Shown here: positions 1 to 11,586 of the stretch, one piece after another
Position numbering within the stretch: position 1 is the stretch's first letter
How the letters are laid out: each line of letters starts with the position of its first letter
Position numbers and translations under genes: made by a program
Notes under the pieces: generated by a model
The model's database searches: none
Seen by the model: the letters and a program-made list of their open reading frames with translations, nothing else
Told to the model about the DNA's origin: nothing
Assembly (NCBI GenBank): GCA_021399445.1
Contig: JAJTUQ010000002.1
Coordinates: 6,820,001 to 6,884,000, forward strand
Direction of reading: 5' to 3'
DNA length: 64,000 nt
DNA from: Xylogone sp. PMI_703
Taxonomy: Eukaryota > Ascomycota > Leotiomycetes

Positions 1-1348
1 TGAAAAAATCCTAAATGATCTTATGAAGGAAGCGAAGGAAGAAAATAGCAAGATGAGAATTTTAACTGTAAGTTCTAATGCTCGCATCCTAAATAGATAC
101 TAATTATTTAAAGGAAAAAAGTACCAAAGACGCAGCTGCGGTAAGTTTTAGAAAGTAATTGATCATGAAGTCTTAATGGGAACCGACACAGGTTAAAATC
201 TTAACGACCATCACCCTCATATATCTACCGACTACTGTAGTGGCGGTACGTTCCTGAGGCCCGGCAATGGATGGTAGTCTCTTGTACTAATGAAACCATG
301 TCTAGAGTTTCTTCTCTAGTCAATTAATTAGAGTCAGTGAAACTGGTCAAGTCTCTTTAGTCTCCGCTTCGTGGTGGTTTGCTGTTATATCAGTTCCCTT
401 GACAGTCTTAACAGTTCTGGTTTGGAAGTGGTGGCTTTCGCGTTTGATAACGACTCAACGGCAAACTATACGAACAAGTGAGGTTTCAGATCAGCAGACC
501 AGCAAGTGTTGGGTATCTATTTGTGGGAACACTTGTATTGGGGTAGGGAGATATATTCTTAGGAGGAAAAGCCGATCATCTAGAGATACTATGAGCGAGC
601 CGTAAAATGGCGGTTGTCTTTGACTATTGGTCTTCATAGTCTAATACGGGTGTATATAAGTGTGCTATATTTCCTACTTGTATTTATTTTGTGCGCTTCA
701 TAGTTTAATCGTTGTTATTATGTAGCCATGAGGGATACAATCAAAGCTATCTAATAGAAATTTGTTCCTAGGCCGTAAATAGGTAATGCAGATTCTATGG
801 TACAATTAACAATGCCGGTGCTAAATGGAAGTAAAGGAAGCTCATCTGATAACCTCCTGAACCAAAATCCCATGATTTTGGGCTTATACTAAAGTCGTTA
901 GGCATCAATACTCCTTATGCAAAGTGCATCGCCACAAGGCTTACAAACAGTAGGACACCTTTGTTTCAGTTGTTGATGTGTTCCGCCACGTGGACTCTTT
1001 ATTGCTGTGAGGCAAGATAGCATGTTAATGCTGCGTCTCACTCAAAACTTGGTAAAGTAATTGCCTAATTATGCCTCACTTGACAACAGATAAGGCAGAT
1101 AATTGAGGCTCTGCACCCCTGCCAAAAATGTCCCGTGTAACTGACCGAACTTAACGATAGGTATCCTACATTCTTCAATGAGTGCCGTTGGTGCAGGCTT
1201 CCTTAGCAGTGCATGGCTCGCCCTATTTAAAAATCAAGTTTTACTTGGTTTATAATAACTATCTTTAACCTCTCTAGAAGGCTGCAGCTACTTTAAAGAC
1301 AGTCTCTCAATTCGAATATTCGAATACTAAGATTCTAGAGTTCCAATC
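1..1348. other. Left-end region without a recognisable gene
   Basis: Many short frames are broken by stops in all six readings, and nothing resembles a conserved family. The stretch is AT-rich, and its last part (about 1200-1348) is probably the promoter and leader of the kinase gene that follows. No RNA gene or terminal repeat was seen. Confidence 0.5.
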
Positions 1349-3082
1349 ATGGCTCAATTAGAAAGCAGTATGGACAAGCTTGTAGAGGAACTGCGCAATG
1401 CAAAGAAGGAATGGCCTCCCAATGGAAACAAGTATTTTATTCCGATTGATGTTCTTGATAGACTAGTCTCGAAATCCGAGATCGAATCCGTACTCAAGGC
1501 GCGACCACCACCGCCTTCGCACCCCGGTAGTATCTCAGACTATGCCGACAAAATCTATCATCTGGCCAAGAAAATATTTGCTATACTGCTTATGATGAGC
1601 AAAGAACGCAACATATACTCCCTTATAGAGGAAGGAATAACAGATGACGATCTTCCATTTACCCGGGTATACCTAGAGGACAATAGATCTCCACAGGAAC
1701 AAGATAGGCGATTTTATCTTGGCAAAAAGAGCCATTCATCCTGCCAAAATGCAAACCATGACAATTGCAGAATTAGGGCCATGGTGGATTGGAAGGAACA
1801 CGATGTCAGAGTATTTTGCGGAGACCAGTGGATAGTGCAAGCTCCGGTATTTGAAGGGCCGAATGGTACTGTGCAACATTATCCACTCGACGAGAATACA
1901 ATATTACCTTTTATCAGCGACAACGAAAAGGAGTTAGATACAAACGGAGGATACAGCCATGTATGGAAAGTAATGATACATGCTGCACACCAAAGATTTT
2001 CTCTCCCGATAGATAATCAAGTAAGGACTGCTCCCACGATATTATTATCAATTAGACATTTAACCAGCTATGATGACTAGGGAACACTCCCTTTTTTGGC
2101 CGTCAAGCGACTTTTATCAAGAGAAGAGACCACCTTCCGAGCAGAAACCGATATGCTTAAAGCTATGGCCAATCGCAAACACGAGCACATTGTCAAACTA
2201 TTAGCAACATACAAGTACAAAGGATCCTACCACCTCGTGTTCCCACTTGCCGACGGAAACCTTAGGGATTACTGGAACAAGGCTGAAATGCCAGCACACG
2301 ACAGTAAGACATACTTATGGTTTATTTGTCAGATTTCCGGAATGGCTTCTGCACTCAATGCCATTCACAACTTCCGTACAGAAGAAATACCTGGACTGGA
2401 ATATTCGGGTTCGGATTCACAGGAATGCACGGTCCAAAGCAGCACGGCACAACGTATCACGATACAAAAAGAGGAAGCAAGATTTGGACGCCACGGAGAT
2501 ATCAAACCGGAAAACATACTTTACTTCAGTAAGAAGGAGAGGGGCGTGGAAAGTGAAAGTACTCTTCAGATAGCAGACTTTGGATTGAGCCGGTTTCATC
2601 GGATGGAATCGAGATCCAAAATCACCCCACGAGGGATGGCAAGATCACCAACGTACATGCCTCCAGAGCTCGCCCTCGAGAAATTGATATCTCGGGCATA
2701 TGATATGTGGAGTTTAGGCTGTGTGTTGCTCGAATTCATCACATGGCTACTCAAAGGTGGTAAGGCGATCTATGAGTTCGCAGAGAAGCGTGATGAAAAG
2801 GCTCCTGACGGAGTTAACGATGACACATTCTATACCGTGCAAGAGCTAGAAAACAAGACGAAAGAGGCGGTCGTCAGGAAAGGGGTAGTGGACTGGATTT
2901 CGAGCCTATACGAGAATGGTCGGTGTTCACCAATGATTAGAGCTCTTCTCCGGCTTGTTGAGAGTAAGATGCTAGTTATTGATCCGAGTCAGCGGCTGAA
3001 AGCTGATGAGCTTGATCCGAGGCTTAGCGACATATGTGACGAAGCAAAGAGGGATGTTTCGTATCTGATAGGGCCAGTGTAG
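1349..3082 (+). CDS. Serine/threonine protein kinase with HGD catalytic loop
   Basis: Two exons, 1349..2020 and 2081..3082. The 60-base intron starts GTAAGG and ends GACTAG, and splicing is in phase 0, giving 557 residues. The N-terminal 190 or so residues are a region I do not recognise. The kinase fold follows: a glycine-loop-like GGYSHVWKV before the intron, the ATP-binding lysine in LAVKRL just after it, catalytic loop HGDIKPEN, DFG in IADFGLSRF, the APE equivalent MPPE, and DMWSLGCVLLEF in the F helix. The arginine of the usual HRD is replaced by glycine; the catalytic Asp, the Lys and Asn of KPEN, and DFG all remain, so activity is plausible. Kinases of this style are common in large expanded families of filamentous ascomycetes, but a substrate cannot be named. 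A TTG at 2096 only looks like a start because the intron breaks the frame. Confidence 0.85.
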
Positions 3083-4989
3083 CAAGGCTTTTTCTACTCG
3101 CGGTGAGGCTAGCAAGACACATTTAGGCTTTCTCTTTAGAATGATCATTACTTGCACCAAAGAAATTTTTGAAAAAATGGTGTGAGCGTAGAGCGTAACA
3201 CACAGACACTATTAAGTGTACCGTGTACCACACGCCTGCCTTATGTGAATTACATTACATTGAATACAGTGTGTCGTGCCGAGCGCCCTTCGAAGTAGAA
3301 GAGAGAATCCACGAAATAGATGTGAGATGGCAACCAATTGACTGGAGTTGGTGTCTTAGACTTGTTTTGGATCGCCCAGCGCAGCCTCACCGATGTACAT
3401 AAATCAACCACACAGGAGCGGCTCGAGCGGGCAGAGTTTCTAAGAGGCTAGCCCAATCCCAGTGTTCAACATTGCGACTCTGGAACCTCCCTTTTGTGGA
3501 AAGATCCTTGCAAGCCCCGAGCCTTCCGTCAAATCTCATGCATGCAAGAATCAATCTGCAGGCTGTACCGTGAACAGTAAAGTAAAGCGACCAATGTTGC
3601 ACCAGTCATGCTCTTGACCACAACACACCACCTTTCCCGCCTCTTTACACACAGTGTCCAGTGCCTCTCGTCTACCTATCAAATTCCTTGCAGTTGGCCT
3701 TCTACTAAGCAGTGGTACCAGCAATGAGTCAACTATTAAAGGAAAGGAGACAATTTTGACAGATCTGAAGTAATCTGGAAAGGAGGAGTACGGGTTGGCA
3801 TTTATTACCTAGCCCTGGTAAAAGTAACTGCACTTTTCTTCCTTTTTTTCTCTCTCGTCTTTTCTTTTTGTAATCATTCAAGATGCATTCAACAAAGCGC
3901 AATGAGCTCGCTGACAAGTGATCCTCCCTGGTGCGACCAGCTGACGTGGGTGTTGCCGTCGAGACAGCAAACCTAATAAGTGGCACCCCTCCCTGGCCAA
4001 ACTTTTCTCGTCCGTAGTTGTTCCAATTCTCCACTTTCCAAGCTCTTCGGGAAACAAACACTCTTGAAACATATAATTCTGAGCTACATCAATTTTATTA
4101 CTATAAGAAGTATTGCCGATAAATTAGCCATGTCGCTGTGCGACTCTTGTCCATCACTGTCGCTCAAAACTCAGGTGATCGAGTATCCGTATGTCGATCG
4201 AAGGAAGCTAGTCCAGACGCTCCGAAGGCGCTATGGAACAGATGCTCAGGGAAAGAACAACTTCAAAGTCCAGGTAGCCATTGCCCATACTCTACCAGAT
4301 GTTATTGCTCTTATAGGCTGATTGCGCCTTCGTAGCTAAGACTAAATAAATATACGCTGTTCGTACCAGAAACTCTCAGCGAAGTAAGTCTTAATACATG
4401 TAGCCTATTTGGACAAACGTAATAAACCTTATCATAGCGCGAACTTAAGGAGTGTTACTACTATTGAGCTGTTGCAACAAGATAATCGCAGCGCGGATTA
4501 TTACCATAACTTTTATACTCCGTAGTGCGCTTCTGATTTTGATTGTCTGGATGGTGCCGGATTTTGGCAATAAAATTGGTCAACCTAAAGGCTATGATCA
4601 GAGATATTCCTAGGGATATTATCACACTCAAGGCGCATTGCTACACTATCTTGCAAATTATTAGTCAGCTCTGATGCCTAGTTACTATCTTTTAATATCG
4701 CAATTCAAATATTATAATTATTGCTAAATAGCTGCGTGTGCATTGGTAGTATAAGCCTTATCCTCGGATATTCGGAGATGAAGCACGCGAATATACCAAT
4801 TGTGAAGTCGAATTATTATAACAAACTAAAAAAAAGGAAACAGCTGCCCCACTTCGAAGTGTTATGATGCAATTCATGATTATCAGTACATATAGTACCT
4901 CCTATTTATAGATGCAGACCTGACTTATCATAACTTATGCAAGACATGATTTCCCCACCGCAGTAGTAAATAATGAGGCTGTATCTAAA
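3083..4989. other. Intergenic, mostly degraded
   Basis: Apart from one doubtful exon near 4132 listed separately, the stretch holds only short frames. A pyrimidine-rich tract lies at about 3831-3870. From about 4320 to the hairpin element at 4990 it becomes strongly AT-rich with many TAA and TAG, like RIP-damaged DNA. Confidence 0.45.
4132..4273 (+). CDS. Possible first exon or gene fragment, unknown function
   Basis: An ATG at 4132 opens a frame with balanced, hydrophilic composition: two early cysteines (CDSC), then YVDRRKLVQTLRRRYG and a GKNNFKVQ segment. It runs into a GTAGCC that could be a splice donor at about 4274. No convincing second exon was found downstream, where the DNA becomes AT-rich. 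It may be the remaining 5' end of a decayed gene. I cannot name the family, and the call rests only on protein-like composition. Confidence 0.2.
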
Positions 4990-5445
4990 GGGGTCAAAAA
5001 TCCGTCACCAAGTTTCAAAACCCCGCAAAAATCACGAAAACTCACACTTTTCAAATTTATCTTAAAATTCTGTAAAAATCAAATATAAATAATTTTATCT
5101 AAGAAATTATAATTTAAGAGATAATACTAAATTCAATTAAAATTTACAAAAGTTATTTTACTTTGAAGTCAACAAAAGTTTGATTTTGATTTTTGTCATA
5201 TGAATTAAGCAAGATTTGTTAACAAAATGAGATTTTTGATTTATTCACACTTTAAGGTAATATCACTTTTATAATATAATAATAAATAATAAAACAATAT
5301 GTAAATATGACAATATACCTTATTCTTATTATTCTTATATGTTTAATTAAATATATCTTATTGTTTAACTCATTTAGATTTGAAAAGTGTGAGTTTTCGC
5401 GATTTTTACGGGGGTTTGAAACTTGGTGACGGACTTTTGACCCCC
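4990..5445. mobile_element. MITE-like element with about 68-base terminal inverted repeats
   Basis: The arm at about 4990-5058 (starting GGGGTCAAAAATCCGTCACC) and the arm at about 5378-5445 (ending GGACTTTTGACCCCC) are reverse complements with only a few mismatches and one G/C length difference. The roughly 320-base interior is extremely AT-rich and has no transposase frame; an open frame at 5252-5470 on the minus strand only reflects this composition. Long inverted repeats around a non-coding core fit a non-autonomous DNA transposon (MITE or foldback type). I could not define a clean target-site duplication. Confidence 0.75.
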
Positions 5446-6003
5446 GATTTTTTTTCTTTTTTTTTAACATGACAAAATCCTAACCCGTGGACGATCTTTT
5501 CATTGACTGGACAGTTTCGGATAGCTACCTCACTTTATGATAAATTACTTATGCAGCAACCCATCGGAAACTCTACTGTTAAGCTACTTGAGGCCGACAG
5601 AAAGTTTAAGTGATCTTTGCTACGAGTAGAGTGACTCGCAAGCGGTTCAGGTGGCTTACACACGAATGCACAACCCACACCTTGAGTGTACTTATAATGA
5701 GCACAACTAGTAATTATATTCACGTTATTATGTGATGCGCTGTAGTATACCAAGAGTTACTTAATGCTTCTATAGAATTAATGTTTTACTACCTGGATTT
5801 TACACAACTGGTGGGCCTCTACCATCAGTGGACCTCAGCCATAACCCTGTAGTTCATTCTTCAGCCTCGCTTTCTCAGTCCATCTATTTCCACAACTATA
5901 AAGCCCACTCAAAAGCACATCTTAGTGATCATTTGAAGCATTCCTTCCAAGTACATACCTCTCTGGTTTAGTTTGACACGACAGAGCATCTCCTTGCGCA
6001 GAC
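5446..6003. other. Intergenic, promoter side of the DUF3632 gene
   Basis: No coding region was found. A T-rich run at about 5450-5466 directly follows the hairpin element. The last 150 bases before 6004 are less AT-rich and are likely the leader of the next gene. Confidence 0.4.
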
Positions 6004-6883
6004 ATGACGGAAAATGGAAATAGCCCATTCCATCTTGAATTGTTAAGACAAAGAGACCACTCATGGCAGAAGGCTAATATCCTTAACGTGTTTGCCTATG
6101 GGATACAACATTCTACACTTGAAACTGCCATGGAAGCCGCGTATCAACTTGATTATTTATGTGCTTCTCTCGAACAAGAAGAAGAAGTTACAGATTATTT
6201 CTGGATGGTCTGGGAGATTATGTTTAATATCGTTAAGAATCCTGATGTGACAAGTGGTATACATGAGCAGCTTGTGAATATTGTCCGATGCCTACAGCAA
6301 TGCGCAAAGGGTGATCTGGGTGTTTGGGGCGTGAGTATTTGTCATGTCGATTCTCGTTCAACTGATACTAGCAACGTCTAGAGCAATTTGCGTGTTTGGA
6401 AAGACTTGCCTCTGGAAGCAAACTTCAACGGTATGTTCCTCAACAATCTTTAAAGAGAACAGCTCTAATTTATTTGATGAAGACCCGTTCTCAGGAACAA
6501 AAACATTCACTCCAAAATGTGCGCAGATATGGCGAAACATGAATGCCTTTGCAGCTCGATGCCTCGGGGTAGGTATTGCTGGTGCCTACTACGAGGCGAT
6601 GGACGCCCTGCGATCGGCGCTTGAGGAAGAGCTGAACACAGATTGTGACATGAGTATCACAGAATGTAGAATACAGGTCGCCTGTGAATGGATCACTCAC
6701 GCCGCCAAGCCTCTGCTATGGTGGGCACGGGACAACATTGGCTACACAGATGTCCCAGTGGAGGATGAGGCAAGCTATGTCGAACAAGGCACATTGTACA
6801 ATGGGCCAGCCACCATGTGCCTGCGACGCTGGGGCTTCTGGCTGGAAAGTTTGAACAGCTTGGAAAGGAAGAATCTGGCTTGA
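6004..6883 (+). CDS. DUF3632 family protein
   Basis: Three exons: 6004..6330, 6382..6430 and 6483..6883, with introns of 51 and 52 bases (donors GTGAGT and GTATGT). Joined, they give one open frame of 258 residues. The ordering matches the DUF3632 family of ascomycetes: an N-terminal helical part with DYFWMVWEIMFNIV, a tryptophan-containing LRVWKDLPL segment encoded by the small middle exon, a helical half with WRNMNAFAARCLG, and a late CEWITHAAKPLLWWAR stretch. The biochemical role of the family is unknown. No signal peptide or membrane segment is visible. Regular splice sites and intact motifs suggest a working gene although its surroundings are degraded. Confidence 0.75.
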
Positions 6884-7920
6884 GTATGGAGCTCAGAGAG
6901 GCTGCGCTCGGAGCCGCGCGGCCCATGAGATTGATTGAAAGTCGCATAGGTTATACATTGTTGGACCCTTCGGGCCACTCCAGGCACTTGTATTTACTAA
7001 AGAAAGTATCGTAGTCCCACTTCTAATATCCTTTCTCGGAGAACTTTTTTGAATGGTAAACAATTATCTTAAGAGGTGAAAAGTTTGCACCTAGATACTG
7101 CAACTCCTTTGTGAGGAGATTAAATTAGACAAATGGAAACACCGACGATTTAGGTTGCATTTAATCTACATTGGGTTGACAAATCTGGAAGTTTTCACAT
7201 CAAGTAGAATGCAATGCTCTAAGCACAGAACCCTAGAACTCGTACAAGGATTGGGGGGTGAGACAACACACAGATTGAAATCCCGGGGAAGTGGGCGAGA
7301 GAGCGCTTGTACATGCACCTGGGAGCAGCCACAGCTAGCATTAGCTCCCGTAACTCATACCAGATCAAAGCTTAAACCGGTTACCGATTTACTAACAGTG
7401 ATGTTCTATACATTAAACTACCGACTTTAAATCTCAATATTCGTAAGACTACTATGTCGCTTATAGAATTTTGAATAGCCTTACGTCTTCAACAATGTGG
7501 GATAAGAGGTCAATATTCTGACTGAATATCCTTTCTCTGGATGATGCCTCATTAATTGTCATAATTCAAGGATTTGATTATGAAATTTGTATCCCGAGTA
7601 GCTCTGAGTCTCTCACAAGGCTTGCAATGATTCGCCACTGGACCTTAGCAACCTATTAAGAGTTTGAAAGTGAAATTCCTATTTCGTTAGAACATAACGC
7701 GAGTCTTATTTTGATCTCCAATCCATTCGGAAATTTGACAACTTTCATTCATACTTGCCGATGGTCCCGATTATGTTCTCAATCTCGGGAGATGGAACGG
7801 CCATCGGCTCTCGATGGTTTCCGACAGCTATGCTTATTGGTTGCCTGCAGAGGCAATAGTTTCAGTGCGTGTGACGTTTTGAGCACACGGCATATTGAGG
7901 CGTTTTTGGCTTAATATTAG
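6884..7920. other. Intergenic; may hide the first exon of the pepsin-like gene
   Basis: No conserved gene was seen. The last 130 bases contain an ATG at 7793 followed by a hydrophobic stretch (LCLLVACRG), then a GTGCGT donor-like site and TTAATATTAG immediately before 7921. Together these could form a signal-peptide exon and intron for the aspartic-protease-like gene. The link is plausible but unproven. Confidence 0.3.
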
Positions 7921-9047
7921 TATTATTCATACGTGACCAACTTTTCTGTTGGAACTCCCCCACAGTCCTTCCGCGCTGTGATTGACCTCGACTGGAATGA
8001 TCTCATCCTTCCCTCCTCAACGTGTGTCTCAACCATCCGACATTTCTGCAATCCTTCCAACGCCACTTACAACGCCAATGCCTCATCGACGTACCATCCC
8101 AACGGAACCATCACGAGGGTTGGCTATGGACCATTTTTCGCCGACGCTCATCTTTCAGAAGATGTCCTAATATTTACCGACGGGGTGCAAGTTCCTAGCC
8201 AGATATTTCACGAGGCCACGCATTACACGGAATGGTGGACGGTCGAAGGCTTTGATATCCCATTTGCCGATAGTATACTAGGCCTTAGTATGGGAAAGGA
8301 ATTTCAGCAGGGACAATGGGGCCTTCCGAATGTTCTTCCCAGTCCGCTCAGAAACATGGTTGATCAAAAAGTGCTGGAGAAAAATATGTTTTCCATTGTA
8401 TTCCCATCAGACGAACGAGAGCAAGGAAGCTTAACATTCGGTGGCTACGATGAAGATCTACTTGATGGAGAATTGATATCTCATCCTATGTATCCCAGAA
8501 ATAGAACGCGCTGGCAATTGGAAGTTCAGAGCGTGTCTGTGAAAGGTTCCTACAACTGTGGGCCTGAAAAAATTCTAATGCACAGGAATATTCCCAATAC
8601 AAAGGGCTGGCTATTATCCACTGAACCATTCCTTGGATTTTCCGGGCCCATTGCATCGGAGCTGTATCATTACATCAATGGATGGAACGATGGGTGTGCT
8701 ACTTACCCTCGTGTGTCGTGCGATGAGCTCTCTTCCCTGCCTGAAATCATCATTGGGCTCAAGGGCCAGAATATCACTCTAAAGGGTCCGGATTATGTGA
8801 GTAAGATCACCGTTGGAGACACCCCAACGTGTTCCATTCCTCATGATGATAGAGATCGGTGCTACGTGATGATTGAGTGGCTGGGAACGGGAGCGGCTGA
8901 TGTGGCCATCCTTGGCACACCGTTCTTGGAGACGGTAATGGGTGTTTGGGATTGGGATACACGAACGATTTCTTGTGAGTCTTTCCACCTTGCAGTAAAC
9001 ATCTGCATTGGGCTAACATCACTCGAGTTGGGAATTTGAAGAAGTGA
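7921..9047 (+). CDS. Pepsin-fold protein with lost catalytic motifs (5' end unresolved)
   Basis: Main exon from about 7921 (after an AG acceptor) to 8974, then a 53-base intron (GTGAGT to CTCGAG, with CTAAC branch site) and a short last exon 9028..9047. The fold is recognisable from YVTNFSVGTPPQSF, the flap region, SLTFGGYDEDLLDGEL, the cysteines around CATYPRVSC and the C-terminal ILGTPFLETV...DWDTRTIS. At the first active site the expected Asp-Thr-Gly reads Asp-Leu-Asp (VIDLDWNDL). At the second, WLLSTEPFLGFSGP occupies the place of the DTG-containing segment, so that catalytic Asp is absent. An enzyme would therefore be inactive; a binding or decoy role is possible. Several Asn-X-Ser/Thr sites suit secretion. 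The start and signal peptide are not settled; a GTG at 7933 is not a credible start. Confidence 0.7.
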
Positions 9048-10092
9048 GAATTGAAGGGGTGATGTGGAATAGCGAGATAACTATAAATTTGGGGAGCTGA
9101 GAATGACAGAATGTGGTGGAACTAAAAGAATAGATTCTTAGTAGAAGCTCTGACCCTTCACACTTCGATATGACACAATTGGATTTTTTAGTCTATTCTG
9201 ATGGGAGAAAATACTTGATGATTTATGTGAGCTTGCCCTGCCCTTGAATTTGATATGGGGAGGCACACCTTACATTGATTGAACTGAATGAATTGGTGAT
9301 ATTTCAATATCTGATTGCGTTTAGAACAGCTTAACCACTTACCAAAATAATCCCGTCTCAGCGGCACCTCGGATGTAGAGTAAGTGGATATATGTATCAG
9401 AACTAATTTTTCTCTGCTATAAATTTGATTATAAGCTACCACGGGATATCTTCCCTGCTCAATCTGATGCATATATCTAGAAGTGAATTCTATGGTATAG
9501 AGAGACTACTAAGGTGAGCATAATACATGATGATGCCATGAAATCGTGAGACTAGATATAGAAGCCATGTGTAGCTGGCTAGTGCAACCCAACTATATCG
9601 AGAGCCCAAACAAACAACCATGATACTAAAGCGGGTCCTTAATTGCAGCGGCCATACTGACTTAGGAACACCTATGCTAAAACTGTGGCTGCTCAGGTTT
9701 GATAGAGATGAACTTTAGTTGTGCCATTCTATTGTCTAGGATTATAATGGTGATTGTACGTGCGGTGTACTTCAGTGACTATAATTGCTACGAACGGCCA
9801 TTCTTGACCAGCACAGCTACATCTATCTACCTATGAAATAAATTATAACAGTTGCTCTCTTTAAGAAATTTTAGATAGATCCTTACGCTTCTCATAACTT
9901 AATTTATATGATTCAACACCTACACATGATGACGTAATAATAGTACTTCGGGCTGCAAGTGGACCTACACATGTAATTGGTCGAAGATTACATCTTAATT
10001 ACCTCAATAGCCCAGATAAAACAACGCATTTAGATCAAGCCCAGGCTTCTCAACCAAACTCGAAAGCCTACAGAATAATATCAAACAAAGAG
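9048..10092. other. Intergenic, no recognisable gene
   Basis: Only short frames interrupted by stops. A 94-codon minus-strand frame at 9188-9472 has no family resemblance and no coding-like composition. Confidence 0.45.
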
Positions 10093-10884
10093 ATGTGGTA
10101 CTTTCCTTCACGATTTGCACTCTATCATTGGCAGTTCCAAATGACAAGCTTAAACACGGCGGGGTCTAAAGCCCTTCCAGCAGTAGTAAACCTGAGAAAG
10201 CAAAGCTCATTGAACACCAGTGGTTTGAGATCGTACCATACGCCGAAATTGAATAATAGCGGCTCAAATGACGACGCTAAAAGCTCAGAAAATGATCAGG
10301 TCTTAACTCCAAACCATAATAATGACAAAGAGTCAAATCCGAAGTATAGCAGAACTATCTACAGAAATCGCCGTGGAGAGGAGATTGTCTTTAGACCATG
10401 CTATCCACCTCGAGGATATGTGTTCCTACCATCTGGCGATCCCTTCATCACTCGGAGGTGCCGCGAGCTCGCCACACATGTGCAGGCTGTGTATCGCTCT
10501 GGGAATCGGAAAAGGCCTCCAAGTCAAGTAGGCCTGCATGTACCGTGGGCCATCTTAGCGCAGGCCGAGTTCGACTTCGAAGACAGAATAAAACAGGAAA
10601 AAGAGAAGTTATAGCGACGTCTTGACAAAACCTATCCCAAAATGCCACATGCCGATAAAACTGGAATACACCGATTTATTTGTTCCAAATATCCTGGCAT
10701 CTCTCAGAAGACAGTCTCTAATATGCATTCCGCGGCTTCCATCTATGTCCGAAATAAGTATACATCATCTCAGTCTTCCTGTCTTAAGACCGCTGGCATG
10801 GTTGATAAGGCAACTGAGGAAGTAAACGCGATTATAGACTCCTGGTACGGTGGATCTAAGGCAAAAGGAAGCGGACAAAAATAA
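10093..10884 (+). pseudogene. DUF2293-type protein interrupted by one in-frame TAG
   Basis: A single continuous frame of 264 codons with one stop, TAG at 10612-10614 (codon 174). Upstream are a Ser/Asn-rich leader and YVFLPSGDPFITRRCREL, which resembles the start of the conserved block in DUF2293 proteins, then HVPWAILAQAEFDFEDRI. Directly after the stop the same frame continues with RRLDKTYPKMPHADKTGIH and a VRNKYTSS segment, the second half of the domain. As I remember the family, tryptophan is usual at the interrupted place; TGG to TAG is one G-to-A change, as RIP would make. An intron from GTAGGC at about 10528 to the TAG would also keep the frame but would remove family-like residues, so a nonsense mutation is the better reading. 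Confidence 0.6.
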
Positions 10885-11586
10885 AATACTTACCAGCGGG
10901 AGCAGATAGCTAAACCCCTTGCAACCACCTTTTTCTAATTTTCTTTTAAGGGTTATTTTTAGTTAAATTAGCATGTATTATTAAGTGGCTAGTATTTTGC
11001 AATGCATTTATATGTCAAGTCTAGAATATTCGATATTATTTGGTTCGCAATTGTCAGTCCTCATAAACTTATAACCGCCTGCCTCGGACTTTCATCTAGA
11101 GTAGTTCCATCCCTCTTCCACTTAGAACATTCGTCTTGGTGAGACGCGTGACATATCTAATGCGCTATGCCTCTTAGAAAAGGATATGGGGCGAGGAGAA
11201 TGGAGTTAGCGCGTGGAAACAGCTCAGAGTAGCGGGCTGCTCAGGTCCAAAGATAGAAATGGATTTTGGTGAGGTCAAGATTCGGTATAGATTACGCAGA
11301 TAGTAGCTCGGCGCTGACCACCGACGCGGCCAGAAGGAAAGAGCATCGGGTACGCCTACCGACACCAAGTCTTTTAGTCTTGTATTATCTATCCCCTTAT
11401 CGTGCTGACATAGAATAGGAGAATTACCCCTAAGTGGATGAGCAAATTTCAACTCTGGTACCTCGGCCCTCAGGCCGCTGTGCTATGGGTTTGGCACTAA
11501 ATTGATAAATACAATTGCTTGTGCATTGCTGAGATGGATATAAGGCTCGACATATATGTTTTCTTAGTCAAGGCTCGCCTGAAACA
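10885..11586. other. Intergenic, upstream of the cyclase gene
   Basis: No gene recognised. A minus-strand frame of 92 codons at 11174-11452 lacks family features. A small GC-rich hairpin sequence lies near 11461-11495. The AT-rich part around 10930-11060 resembles the degraded DNA further left. Confidence 0.4.

Noticed and set aside
5252..5470. 72-codon minus-strand frame inside the hairpin element
   Set aside because: Composed of Ile/Tyr/Lys/Asn from an AT-only core and a lysine run from the flanking T tract; not a transposase.
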